DNA of 58,247 nucleotides, taken from NCBI GenBank assembly GCA_029570375.1, contig JAKPXB010000051.1, positions 1 to 58,247 of the forward strand, written 5' to 3'. Under the pieces are notes generated by a model that saw nothing but the letters and a program-made list of their open reading frames with translations, was not told the origin of the DNA and made no database searches. The stretch is from Bacillota bacterium (GTDB lineage Bacteria > Bacillota > Clostridia > Saccharofermentanales > DTU023). The position numbers were made by a program, and so were the translations under genes. Positions 32,884 to 41,555 of this stretch are shown here, in pieces (position 1 is the stretch's first letter; each line of letters starts with the position of its first letter).

Positions 32884-33936
32884 ATGAAAATTCGCAACGG
32901 ATGGCCGTATATCCGGAATGCCTGGCGCGCCGCGAAAAAACAGGCGAAGAGGACAAACCGCTCTTTTCCCGATCTCTTCACAGACATCATGCGCTGTAAG
33001 TTTAAGTACGGCAGCGCGATCAGCGATTATCTTCTGTTCAATTTTATGGAATATACCGACCCGGCCATGCGCCATGATTACATTTTCGCGAAGGAATGGG
33101 TCCAGCTGGTTAACAGCCTTAACCCCCCTAAGGATTCCCCCGGCTTTGTCCAGGATAAGGTGATCGGGTATAAGCGGTATAAAAAGTACTTCTTCCGGGA
33201 TGTGCTGATCGTCGCGGAGTCGACCGACAGCGAAATCCTGGCGTTCCTTGAAAAGCACGGCACGGTCTTCGCGAAGGTCGCGATGAGCTACGCGGGACGT
33301 GATGTCGTGAAAATCAAATATGACCCGGATCACGCGGACGCGATTCTCGCGCGCGTGCGTGAGAAATTCGACATGCTCGAGGAAGAGATCAAGCAGCACC
33401 CGCTCCTCGATACCGTTTCGCCGAGCGCTCTCGCAAGCTTTCGCTTCACGATCCTGAAAGACAAGGGAAAAATTCTGATGCTCCCGCTGTCCGTCCGGAT
33501 CGCGCTCTGGGACGATGTTGACATCATCAAGGTTGGACAGAGCTCTTCCTGTGTTGCCGTTGACGAAGAGGGGCGTTTCATTTCTCCGGCGGTTGTCAAT
33601 GATGCCGTCTTTGACCCCGCGTTTGATACGATTTACGATCGCCATCCGATGACAGGCGTCGCCCTCTCCGATGGCAGTTTCAAGGTTCCGTTCTTCAGGG
33701 AAATGGTCGATATGATGATGGAGATTACGGAAGGAGAAGACGAGTACGGCCATATGGGCTGGGATGTCGCTGTCTCCGAAACGGGACCGTGCGTCATCGA
33801 GGCGAATCCTTGGGGGAGTTTCGATTTCTATCAGTATTACGACCATGTCAAGCGCGTGAATCACGGGATCAGGCCGACGATTGAGGCATTTATGGGGAGC
33901 AGGATCGAGGATCTTCCAAAAAAAGCCGACCGCTGA
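32884..33936 (+). CDS. ATP-grasp protein, sugar-transfer-associated type
   Basis: A 350-residue protein resembling the ATP-grasp group linked to polysaccharide synthesis loci. The ATP-grasp C-terminal metal site is seen in GHMGWDVAVSETGPCVIEANPWGSFDFYQ (E and N ligands, about 297-325), and a lysine-rich N-terminal part precedes a central FAKVAMSYAGRDVVKI strand. It likely joins a carboxylate to an amine or hydroxyl using ATP; the substrates are unknown. GAGGGGGA precedes the ATG. A second, distant relative lies at 47651-48652. Confidence 0.72.
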   Translation: MKIRNGWPYIRNAWRAAKKQAKRTNRSFPDLFTDIMRCKFKYGSAISDYLLFNFMEYTDPAMRHDYIFAKEWVQLVNSLNPPKDSPGFVQDKVIGYKRYKKYFFRDVLIVAESTDSEILAFLEKHGTVFAKVAMSYAGRDVVKIKYDPDHADAILARVREKFDMLEEEIKQHPLLDTVSPSALASFRFTILKDKGKILMLPLSVRIALWDDVDIIKVGQSSSCVAVDEEGRFISPAVVNDAVFDPAFDTIYDRHPMTGVALSDGSFKVPFFREMVDMMMEITEGEDEYGHMGWDVAVSETGPCVIEANPWGSFDFYQYYDHVKRVNHGIRPTIEAFMGSRIEDLPKKADR

Positions 33937-33984
33937 CATCCCTGACTTGTCAGTGCTGTCCGTCATTCTGTTCGTATTGTCGGC

Positions 33985-35229
33985 TTAAGGCTGTATGAAA
34001 TGCATCACCCAGTAATGATAACCGTTGACGACATAGCAGGAGACGCCCGTCTCCGTAAAAATATCTCTCATCATGTTGCGGCGGTGCGCGCTTGAGTTGT
34101 ACCACCCGTTCACGACTCTCTCCGGGGTTGTATACCCCCAGGCGATGATCTCGCTGCAGCGCCGGTAGGGAATCTTGATCGCTGTCCGGTAATAGCTCCC
34201 GTCCGGTCTGTAATGGCCGATTTTTATAGGGAGTTCCGTGGAGCGCACCTCGGCAGATTGAGTGAGACTCTGATTGAGTGACAGGGGGTTAAGCCCCGCC
34301 GCCGCGCGTTTCTCATTGACAAGCCGCAGCACTTCCGCCGCGTAGCCCCGTTGGAATACGCCGTTTAATTTCGTCGTCAGGGATGACTGTGATGACGGGG
34401 GCGCCGTCGTTGTCGCCGAAGGCGGGACTGTCGTAGCCGGCGGGGTGGTTGTCGTTGGCGCCGTCGTTATTTTGGTCGTTTTTGTCGTTGTTTTTGTTGT
34501 GGTTCCTGTTGTGCGTTTCGTCGTGGTCGTCGTCTTCGCGGTTGTTGTCGTTGTGGTCGGAGGTTCTGTCACCGGCCGGTACTTCGTGATGAAGTCGCGG
34601 GAGACATAGCCGATCTCGTAGCCCGCCAGCCTCACTTTGGCCCATTCGCTGTTCAGGCCGATGACGCGCAGCGGCGTCCCGTAATCGAGTTTTCTCAGGA
34701 CAGGAGCTTTTGTAGAAGGCTTCTCGCGCAGGTTCAGACCGTTCTCAGAGTTCGCGTAATAGCGTATATCAACGGATTCGAAAGCCTCAGGGTCGCGCGT
34801 AGTCGTCGTCTTGGAAGTGGTCGCGGCTGTTGTCGTTGTGCCGGACGTGGGTTTAACTGTTGCCGCGGTTGTCGCAGGTTCCGTGGCATCTGTCGCGGCG
34901 GACTCTTCCGTGGTCGGCGCCGTCGTCTCGGCGGATTCTTCTGTCGTTGTCACTTCCGTCTCGGCGGACGCGGCATCGATGTCCGAAGATACCATATCAT
35001 CGACGCGGAAGTAGCGGCGGTCGATCAGCGCGTCTGCCTCGTCTGAGGAGCCTGACTGACCGCTGAAAATCGTGTCCGGTTTCGTCAGGTCGCCAAACGG
35101 AACGAAGACCGCCTGATCCCGGACATCAGAGTTTGTGATGATACGCACGGAAAGCACGACAAGAACGGCTGCCACTAATATGAGGGTAGTCGTCATTAAC
35201 ATAGCGTCCAGGTTACGTCTGCGCCGCAT
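33985..35229 (-). CDS. Secreted CAP-domain protein with SH3 domain and Thr-rich linkers
   Basis: A 414-residue surface protein. Basic MRRRRNLDAM and a hydrophobic stretch (about 14-30) form a signal anchor. After an acidic Thr-rich linker come an SH3b domain (NGLNLREKPSTKAPVLRKLD, about 158-210), a second long Thr/Pro linker (low-complexity DNA at about 34400-34560), and a C-terminal CAP/SCP domain (LRLVNEKRAAAGLNPLSLN, then a late WYNSSAHRRNMM). This domain set fits a cell-wall-bound or secreted factor. ATG 35229 is preferred to the GTG at 35247 since GGAAG overlaps that segment. It is convergent with the ATP-grasp gene. Confidence 0.85.
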   Translation of the reverse strand: MRRRRNLDAMLMTTTLILVAAVLVVLSVRIITNSDVRDQAVFVPFGDLTKPDTIFSGQSGSSDEADALIDRRYFRVDDMVSSDIDAASAETEVTTTEESAETTAPTTEESAATDATEPATTAATVKPTSGTTTTAATTSKTTTTRDPEAFESVDIRYYANSENGLNLREKPSTKAPVLRKLDYGTPLRVIGLNSEWAKVRLAGYEIGYVSRDFITKYRPVTEPPTTTTTTAKTTTTTKRTTGTTTKTTTKTTKITTAPTTTTPPATTVPPSATTTAPPSSQSSLTTKLNGVFQRGYAAEVLRLVNEKRAAAGLNPLSLNQSLTQSAEVRSTELPIKIGHYRPDGSYYRTAIKIPYRRCSEIIAWGYTTPERVVNGWYNSSAHRRNMMRDIFTETGVSCYVVNGYHYWVMHFIQP

Positions 35230-35279
35230 TTGCTTCCTTTCAAACACAAAACAGAAGATTCATCACTTCTTGTAGCGAT

Positions 35280-35308
35280 ATTTTATGACGTTTCCGGAGA
35301 AAAAGCAA
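35280..35308 (-). promoter_or_regulatory. Promoter of the CAP-domain gene
   Basis: On the minus strand TTGCTT (complement of 35303-35308) and TAAAAT (complement of 35280-35285) are separated by 17 bases. The start codon at 35229 lies about 45 bases downstream. Confidence 0.55.
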
Positions 35309-35384
35309 ACAAGGTTCCCGAATAGGCGGAATGGTAAGGCGCCATGTGTTTAAATGCTGTGATAAGATTGTAAAGGTGAAGAGA

Positions 35385-35408
35385 CATTTGCGGCAGCACT
35401 CGCAAATG
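35385..35408. promoter_or_regulatory. Inverted repeat upstream of threonine dehydrogenase
   Basis: CATTTGCG and CGCAAATG are perfect 8-base arms with an 8-base centre, 43 bases before the start codon at 35451. The position fits an operator in the promoter or leader of the gene. No regulator is assigned. Confidence 0.45.
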
Positions 35409-35450
35409 AATAACAATTACACCATATAGCTACAGGTCATGAGGGGGATT

Positions 35451-36401
35451 ATGAGAAAGATTTTGGTCACCGGCTGTCTCGGTCAAATCGGCACGGAATT
35501 AACGCTCAGTTTTCGGAAGGTATACGGCGACGCGAATGTGATCGCGTCGGATTTGATTAAAAAAGATGTTCCCGCGGTCATCGACGGCGGCTGTTTCGAA
35601 CAGCTCGATGTCCTGGATGCCGGGCGGTTGGCTGCCATATGCTCGCAACACAAGATCGATACCATTATTCACCTCGCCGCGATCCTGTCCGCTGTCGGCG
35701 AGGAAAAACCGCAGCTCGCTTTCAATGTCAATTTGAGTGGACTGTATAACGTCCTCGAGGTCGCGAGAGAAAAAAAGATTCAGGTATTTACCCCGAGTTC
35801 GATCGCGGCGTTCGGCCCGTCGACCCCTCCCGACAACACCCCGCAGGATACGATTCAACGGCCTAATACGATTTACGGTGTCACTAAAGTCGCCGGCGAG
35901 CTGCTCTGCGATTATTACTACACGCGTTTTGGCGTCGATACGCGCGGTGTAAGGCTTCCCGGCCTTATCTCCTATACGGCTCTTCCCGGAGGAGGGACAA
36001 CTGATTACGCCGTCCATATCTACTACGACGCCATTCTGCACAACCGCTATGAGAGCTATATCGGCCCGGGTACGCGGATGGATATGATGTATATGCCTGA
36101 CTGCGTGAAAGCGTTCATCACGCTGCTCGAAGCTGACCCTGCCCGCCTTGTGCACCGGAACGCATTCAATATTGCCGCGATGAGCTTCGCGCCTGAAGAC
36201 ATCGCCGCGGAGATCAGGAAGCATCTCCCGGATTTCGAGCTCGTTTACCATGTCGACCCTGTCCGCCAGGCGATTGCCGATTCATGGCCGAACTCAATGG
36301 ACGACAGCTGTGCCCGTCAGGAGTGGGACTGGAAACCGGATTACGATCTCGCCTCGATGACAGCCGATATGCTGGAGCACCTGAAGATCAAACTGGCATA
36401 G
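35451..36401 (+). CDS. L-threonine 3-dehydrogenase, short-chain (epimerase-like) type
   Basis: A 316-residue extended short-chain dehydrogenase/epimerase-fold enzyme. The NAD motif is TGCLGQIG (7-14), the catalytic pair is Y142 and K146 in YGVTK, and FTPSSIAAFGPSTP is a hallmark of the SDR-type threonine dehydrogenases (the group also found in some Bacteroidetes and trypanosomes). It oxidises L-threonine to 2-amino-3-ketobutyrate with NAD+. ATG 35451 follows GAGGGGG. The usual partner, KBL (2-amino-3-ketobutyrate CoA ligase), is not adjacent. Other epimerase activities cannot be excluded. Confidence 0.8.
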   Translation: MRKILVTGCLGQIGTELTLSFRKVYGDANVIASDLIKKDVPAVIDGGCFEQLDVLDAGRLAAICSQHKIDTIIHLAAILSAVGEEKPQLAFNVNLSGLYNVLEVAREKKIQVFTPSSIAAFGPSTPPDNTPQDTIQRPNTIYGVTKVAGELLCDYYYTRFGVDTRGVRLPGLISYTALPGGGTTDYAVHIYYDAILHNRYESYIGPGTRMDMMYMPDCVKAFITLLEADPARLVHRNAFNIAAMSFAPEDIAAEIRKHLPDFELVYHVDPVRQAIADSWPNSMDDSCARQEWDWKPDYDLASMTADMLEHLKIKLA

Positions 36402-36434
36402 TCGCTAAACAAGAAGAACGAGCAGAAATGAGCG

Positions 36435-36512
36435 GGGACGGCTCTTTCGCCTAGACGGCGAAAGAACTGTCCCTGTTATGCGGAAGGCGAGAGAACCGCC
36501 CCTGTTATGCGG
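36435..36512. repeat. Long hairpin and 20-bp direct repeat between convergent genes
   Basis: Positions 36435-36451 and 36457-36473 form a 17-base-pair stem (one mismatch and one G-T pair) with a five-base loop. A GAAC-G-CCCTGTTATGCGG segment then occurs twice, at about 36464-36483 and 36493-36512. This GGGGACGG...CGCC style of hairpin is common as a dispersed element between genes in clostridial genomes, some of them linked to IS200-type transposases; that likeness is from memory. It could also terminate both convergent genes. Confidence 0.55.
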
Positions 36513-37256
36513 CTAAGCGGGAATGATGAGCTGCGGTTCAATCCAGGCGGTTATTTCATCGAGCATGACGAGTGTCGGCACTTCTTCCATATAAATATGG
36601 ATAGGGACGAGTTCGCGGATTTTATCTTCTGACATCCCGGACGCCCCCTCAAGATCTTTGACATAGCCTGCGTAGGACGCGACATCGAAGACCTGCCCCT
36701 TCTGTTTCAGGTATTCTTTCGCCAGCACGCGGAACAGGAATGAATTCCTCCCAAGGTAAAGGATGTGCTGACGGATGGCGCCTTCGTCCATCCCCGGGAG
36801 GCCGAACTCCCTTTGCCCGAGTTCTTCGAGTGTGAGACCCTGTTTTTTCGCGTTCTCCTCGAAAGCTTCAAGCCGCCGCCTGCTCTCGCGCGTCGCTTCT
36901 TCGTCGTTAATCTCAAATGTGCTGCGCTGTACGACCTGAGGCATGACGTAGTTCATGAGTATCATGTGCGATTGCTCGGAAGCGGCGGCGAGCGGGAGCT
37001 CGCGCCGGATCGTTTCGCGGTAGGTGTCAACTGTCGTAACGCCAGGCAGTTCCTCTGCCTGGACCATCTCATCGGTGAGCGCCGGCTCCGCGTCCTCCGG
37101 CAGATCCTGCCCGCTGTGTTTCAAGGCGAGCGTCCGGCATTGCGCGTCGACAAAGGCCTCTACGTCGGGAAGCTGCAATTCGATAAACGGTTTCGGGATT
37201 TCTATGTTCCTGTAATCGTAAATAGTTGTGACTTTTGTAAGCATGGCATATCTCAT
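36513..37256 (-). CDS. Trigger-factor C-domain-like protein
   Basis: A 247-residue, acidic, helix-rich protein that resembles the C-terminal chaperone arm region of trigger factor (RETIRRELPLAAASEQSHMILMNYVMPQVVQRSTFEIND and RQHILYLGRNSFLFRVLAKEYLKQKG are in that style), but it lacks the ribosome-binding tail and PPIase domain. It may be a stand-alone chaperone. Start is uncertain: ATG 37256 or the ATG 12 bases later (MLTKVTTIYDYRN); neither has a strong ribosome binding site. It lies 72 bases after the exporter pair in the same direction and may belong to that operon. Function unproved. Confidence 0.5.
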   Translation of the reverse strand: MRYAMLTKVTTIYDYRNIEIPKPFIELQLPDVEAFVDAQCRTLALKHSGQDLPEDAEPALTDEMVQAEELPGVTTVDTYRETIRRELPLAAASEQSHMILMNYVMPQVVQRSTFEINDEEATRESRRRLEAFEENAKKQGLTLEELGQREFGLPGMDEGAIRQHILYLGRNSFLFRVLAKEYLKQKGQVFDVASYAGYVKDLEGASGMSEDKIRELVPIHIYMEEVPTLVMLDEITAWIEPQLIIPA

Positions 37257-37328
37257 TTCTACTTCATATATCTTATCGGGATCCAGGCCGGGCGGCCCGG
37301 CAAGGCTCCGTACAAACTATAGCACGTG

Positions 37329-39068
37329 TTATCCGCCTGAACAGTTCCCGTTATCACGGACGGAGGGGCCGCCGAAGGCGGTTTCGATTCCATTGCCAGT
37401 GCCGGACAAGGTCACTTTTCCGCGCTTGACTTCAAAAACAGCGTCGTAAAGAGGCGCCGTATCCGTGAAGATGACGTGACTGACAGAGACGACTGTCACA
37501 TCGTCAAGTGAGAAGAGTGTCTTCTCAATGCTTCTCGCGACATCCTCATCGAGGCTCGCGAACGCTTCGTCAAGCAGCAGCAGGTCTGCGTGCGCGATCA
37601 GGCCGCGCGCGACCGCCACGCGGGCGCGTTCCCCTCCGGAGAGATTCTTGCCGTTGTCCCGCAGGACGTGATCCAATCCATCCGGCAGGCCGGCGAGATA
37701 ATCGGTGAGGCCGGCGCCTTCAACCGCCCGTATGATCTCCGCATCGCTGTAGTCCCTGTAGAGCGTCAGATTATTTCGCAGCGTATCGTCGAAGAGGAAA
37801 ACATGCTGTTCGACATTGGCGATATGCCGGTAATAGGAGTCGCGGCGGATCGCGCGCAGATTCTTCCCATCGAGAAGGACAGCCCCCTCATCCGGATTGA
37901 AGTATTTGCGCAGCAGACGGAGAACGGTTGACTTGCCTCCGCCGGAAGGCCCGATCATCAGGTATTTGCCGCCTTTGTTCAATTTGAAGCAGGCGCCGTC
38001 GAGGACTTTATTGTCGCCGTAGGAGAAAGAGACATGGTCGAACGCGAGCTCCCGCTCCAGTCCCTCGCATACGTCGGTCTCGATGCTCAGCTCCCTGTTC
38101 TCGAGATTTTCTTCCATGCGGAAGAAAATCGGGCGTTCCGACGCGATTGTCGGGAGTGATTCGGCGAGCCGGTTGAAGGCTCCCATCACGGTGCCGAATC
38201 CGTTAATCGCGAGCAGGATACCCCCTACCCCGATATATCCTCCGCGGACGGAGAGCATCGCCCATGTCAGTGTCCCCGCGACCAGCAAGCCGAACATCGC
38301 GTTGTTGAGCACCTGGACTACCGTCTCTTTTTTATCGAGCTCATAGCGTTTCATTTGCACATCCGCGCTTCTGCTCTCAAAGTCGGCTTTTGTCTTCGCC
38401 TCCAGGTTGTTGCTCCTGACGATGCGGAACGCGGAGAGGATCTCCATGACATAGACTGTGTATCGTTTGAGGAAACCGGAGCGCTCATCTTCGTGCTTTT
38501 CGAGGGATCTGCCTGAACGCAGCCCGGTAAAAAAGATGATGAGACCGATGGCTATGGCGATCAGCAGTACCCACCAGTTGACGAAAGAAATGACCACAAT
38601 CCCGCCCAGCACCTGGAATGAAGAGGAAAGAACCTGGAAGATGGGGAGAAAGTAGCGCTGCTCGACAGAATTCATGTCATTGGTGATGTTCGAGAGGTAG
38701 AGCGCGTTGTTCTCACTTTGAAACTCGTTGATGTTTTTCTCGAAGACGCGGCCGATATACCGCTGTTTCATCAGCGTGTTCGCCCTGCGGATGTATTGTC
38801 CCTCCATCAGTGCCTGCAGCAGGTCGGAGGGGATAAACAGCGACAGCGCCAGAAAGAACGGGAGCATAATTCCGGATATGTACGCCGACTGTCCCGCGAG
38901 CGCCGCGTCGATCATCCGTTGGAGCAGAATCATCAGATAAATGTTCAAGCCGCGATTGGCCGCGACGGGGAGGGCGGCGGGGAGGAGCATCATCAGCGCT
39001 TTCCGGATTGTTTTCCGAAGGTCGTCCGGCAACGGCCGGCGGGGTGGTTTCACATGTTTTTTCATCAT
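37329..39068 (-). CDS. ABC exporter half-transporter (membrane plus ATPase)
   Basis: A 579-residue type IV (exporter) half-transporter: six-helix membrane domain (about 20-310) and C-terminal ATPase with Walker A GPSGGGKST, Q-loop NVEQHVFLF, signature LSGGERARVAVARGL and Walker B LLLLDEAFASLD. The cargo is unknown. Its start overlaps the stop of the partner at 39070 (TAATG), so the two form a heterodimer. The signature LSGGE is intact; the catalytic glutamate follows the Walker B aspartate (DEA). Confidence 0.9.
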   Translation of the reverse strand: MMKKHVKPPRRPLPDDLRKTIRKALMMLLPAALPVAANRGLNIYLMILLQRMIDAALAGQSAYISGIMLPFFLALSLFIPSDLLQALMEGQYIRRANTLMKQRYIGRVFEKNINEFQSENNALYLSNITNDMNSVEQRYFLPIFQVLSSSFQVLGGIVVISFVNWWVLLIAIAIGLIIFFTGLRSGRSLEKHEDERSGFLKRYTVYVMEILSAFRIVRSNNLEAKTKADFESRSADVQMKRYELDKKETVVQVLNNAMFGLLVAGTLTWAMLSVRGGYIGVGGILLAINGFGTVMGAFNRLAESLPTIASERPIFFRMEENLENRELSIETDVCEGLERELAFDHVSFSYGDNKVLDGACFKLNKGGKYLMIGPSGGGKSTVLRLLRKYFNPDEGAVLLDGKNLRAIRRDSYYRHIANVEQHVFLFDDTLRNNLTLYRDYSDAEIIRAVEGAGLTDYLAGLPDGLDHVLRDNGKNLSGGERARVAVARGLIAHADLLLLDEAFASLDEDVARSIEKTLFSLDDVTVVSVSHVIFTDTAPLYDAVFEVKRGKVTLSGTGNGIETAFGGPSVRDNGNCSGG

Positions 39069-40765
39069 TACACCACCTCTTTGAAGTAATCGCCGATACT
39101 CCAGGGGATCACCGTACCGGATTTTATCTCAAGCACGGTGTCGTATCCCTCTGTGACGCCCTCGTAATACCGGTGCGAAATCGCGATTACGGTCGCGTCG
39201 AGCGACAGAAGCGTCTGTTCGATATGACGGCCGTAGCGCTCATCGAGATTTGAAGTCGCTTCGTCGGCAAGAATGAGCGAAGCTCCCTTGATGACGGCGC
39301 GCGCGATGGAAACGCGCTGGCGTTCACCCCCCGACAGATTCCGGCCGTTTTCTTCGAGCATGGTGTCGAGTCCGGCGGGAAGGCGATCAACGAGATCGGA
39401 CAACCCCGCTTTTTCGACAGCGTCCGTCATCTGCGCATCTGTGTAGTCCTTATAGAGAGCGATGTTGTTGCGGAGCGTATCTTCGAACAGGAAGACATCC
39501 TGATAAATCTCCGCCATCTGACTGTTTTGGGAGGCTGGATTGACAGACCGCAGCTCAGTGCCGTCATAGCGGATGGAGCCCTCGTAATCGGTGAACACGC
39601 CGGCCAGAAGATTCAGAAGAGTGGTCTTTCCCGCACCTGAGACGCCCTTCAGCAGCACTTTCTCGCCCGGCGCGACGGAAAACGTGACGTGGCGAAGCAC
39701 TGTCTTGTCGTCATGGGAGAAAGAGAGTGCCTCGACGTTCAATTCCCGATTAAAGGAGAAAGGTTCATCGCCCGCCGCGAGGTCCATGGTTTCGTCCGGT
39801 TCACCGTTGACGATTTTATCAAAAATGCCGCGTGACGCGGCCAGTTTATTGCGGTGAGGAAAGAGACGCACCATGCTGAACAGGCAATTCTGCGTGATTT
39901 GAGCGATCAGCATGCCACGGACAAGCGTGAGCTGACCCTGCGATATCCTGAGCCCTACGTAGAACAACGACAGAACGGTAAAAATCGTCCCCATTGTCTC
40001 CATGAAGCCCCCCTGGAAACTGTCGAAAATGTTGAATCGGATTTTGATCCGCTCAAGCGCCGCGATCAATTCGTTCGAATTTTTCCGGAACCGGTCTTCC
40101 ACCTGATTCAGTTTCAGTATCTCCAGACCGCTGAAAATATTGGACATCTGCTGCGAAAAATTCTTATTCGCTTCCGATTCTTCCGCCTTGAGCCTTACGA
40201 GTCTTCCTTCGAATAATTTGCCGAGAAAACCGACGACAAAAGTCAGCACAAGGATGACAAGCGCGAAACGCCAATCGATGAGAAAGAGGATCAGCAGACC
40301 GAAAAAAGCGGTGCCGCTGTTGAAGATGACGTTCAGAAACGACAGAAAAAAATCGTTTTCAATGATATTGATGTCGTTGATCAGGTTTGAAAGATAAGCG
40401 TCCCTCGACCGGCGGGCGAATAACTGCACCGGAAGTTCAATGATGCGGCGGAAACTGAGTTTTCGGATATCGAGCAGAATATCGCGCATAAAGCCGATGC
40501 GCATGCGGCGGGAGACATAGTGGAACACAGCCGGAGCCAGAAGGCCGATGAAAAGAACGGCGATTTTCACTAACACTTCTTTTCGCGTGGAGGCGTCAAT
40601 GAGTCCGAATGAATAGCTGAATAGAGCCTGCTGGCTCAGTTCCTGAAAGATCGGGAGGAATGCGGCGACGATATAGATGATAAAACCGCATCGGCGGTTC
40701 CACAGGACATCGCCGAGCGTTACTTTTTTCTTCCCGGTTTCCGTTTTTGACGTATTATTTCCCAT
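39068..40765 (-). CDS. ABC exporter half-transporter, partner
   Basis: A 565-residue exporter half-transporter with six membrane helices (about 25-320) and an ATPase with Walker A GVSGAGKTT, signature LSGGERQRVSIARAV and Walker B LILADEATSNLD. It is first in the pair; both halves carry consensus catalytic sites, so neither looks degenerate. It starts 6 bases after the Maf stop, so the operon runs maf, this gene, partner. The cargo is unknown; a peptide or lipid are the usual options. Confidence 0.9.
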   Translation of the reverse strand: MGNNTSKTETGKKKVTLGDVLWNRRCGFIIYIVAAFLPIFQELSQQALFSYSFGLIDASTRKEVLVKIAVLFIGLLAPAVFHYVSRRMRIGFMRDILLDIRKLSFRRIIELPVQLFARRSRDAYLSNLINDINIIENDFFLSFLNVIFNSGTAFFGLLILFLIDWRFALVILVLTFVVGFLGKLFEGRLVRLKAEESEANKNFSQQMSNIFSGLEILKLNQVEDRFRKNSNELIAALERIKIRFNIFDSFQGGFMETMGTIFTVLSLFYVGLRISQGQLTLVRGMLIAQITQNCLFSMVRLFPHRNKLAASRGIFDKIVNGEPDETMDLAAGDEPFSFNRELNVEALSFSHDDKTVLRHVTFSVAPGEKVLLKGVSGAGKTTLLNLLAGVFTDYEGSIRYDGTELRSVNPASQNSQMAEIYQDVFLFEDTLRNNIALYKDYTDAQMTDAVEKAGLSDLVDRLPAGLDTMLEENGRNLSGGERQRVSIARAVIKGASLILADEATSNLDERYGRHIEQTLLSLDATVIAISHRYYEGVTEGYDTVLEIKSGTVIPWSIGDYFKEVV

Positions 40766-40771
40766 TCGTTA

Positions 40772-41365
40772 TCAGTCTATTTCGTACGCGGAGAGCCGCC
40801 TGAAGACTTCTGAGACCGGTAATCCCATGACGGAGAAGTAATCCCCTTCGATGTGTGAGATCAACAGACCGCCCCGTTCCTGTATTCCATAGCCCCCTGC
40901 TTTGTCGAGGGGTAATCCGCTTTCCGCGTATCGATCGATAAGCGCCTCCGTCGCGGGCGAGAGCGGCTGGAAAGTTACATGCGAGACGCTTGAAAAGAGT
41001 TCGGTTGAGGAGGATGTCAGAATAGCGACCCCTGTATCGACCACATGCGTTCGGCCGGAAAGGGTCCGAAGCATGCTTCTCGCGTCGTCTTTGTCCTTCG
41101 GCTTTCCGTATACGGTTCCATCGAGTGTGACGATCGTGTCGGCGGCGAGGATCAGGCAGCCGGGGTGCTCTTTGAGCGACGCCATCCCCTTTGCGAGGGC
41201 GAGCTTCTCGACCAGACGCCGCTCGTCAAGGTCTGGAATATCGCGCATGAGCCGGGAGAAAACCTGCTCCTCATCGCACGGCGGAGGGACCGCCTCGAAG
41301 GGGAACCCCGTCATGGATAACAATTCATATCTGCGTGGAGACTGGCTGGCTAAAATCAGCTTCAT
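40772..41365 (-). CDS. maf: Maf-like nucleoside triphosphate pyrophosphatase
   Basis: A 197-residue enzyme of the Maf/YhdE family, hydrolysing non-standard or modified nucleoside triphosphates to monophosphates. Family motifs are the N-terminal ILASQSPRRYELL (4-16), the central LILAADTIVTLDGTVYGKPKD, and GGYGIQERGGLLISHIEGDYFSVMGLP. It is the first gene of the operon with the two ABC half-transporters and is divergent from the FBPase gene. Confidence 0.93.
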   Translation of the reverse strand: MKLILASQSPRRYELLSMTGFPFEAVPPPCDEEQVFSRLMRDIPDLDERRLVEKLALAKGMASLKEHPGCLILAADTIVTLDGTVYGKPKDKDDARSMLRTLSGRTHVVDTGVAILTSSSTELFSSVSHVTFQPLSPATEALIDRYAESGLPLDKAGGYGIQERGGLLISHIEGDYFSVMGLPVSEVFRRLSAYEID

Positions 41366-41418
41366 GCTTTCGGTATCATCCTTTTTCCCCTAATCAACAT
41401 AACATGGTTAAAAAGACA

Positions 41419-41446
41419 CATGGAACGGTACTTTTCAGACTATAAT
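41419..41446 (+). promoter_or_regulatory. Possible promoter of the FBPase gene
   Basis: A perfect TATAAT at 41441-41446 with a weak CATGGA (41419-41424) 16 bases upstream. It lies 110 bases before the start codon at 41556. The -35 is poor, so an activator or an alternative spacing may be involved. Confidence 0.35.
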
Positions 41447-41555
41447 GAAAATGATCAGGCGTCAATCAAGCGCCGGGAAGAACGAATGACGCGCAGGGCA
41501 TGATCCCTCAACCGGCCAACCGGACGAGAGTACATTCCGCGGACAGGAGAGACAT

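Noticed and set aside
34400-34560. Repetitive DNA that looks like a short tandem or CRISPR-type array
   Set aside because: It is the threonine/proline linker of the CAP-domain protein, made of repeated Thr codons; there are no fixed repeats with unique spacers.
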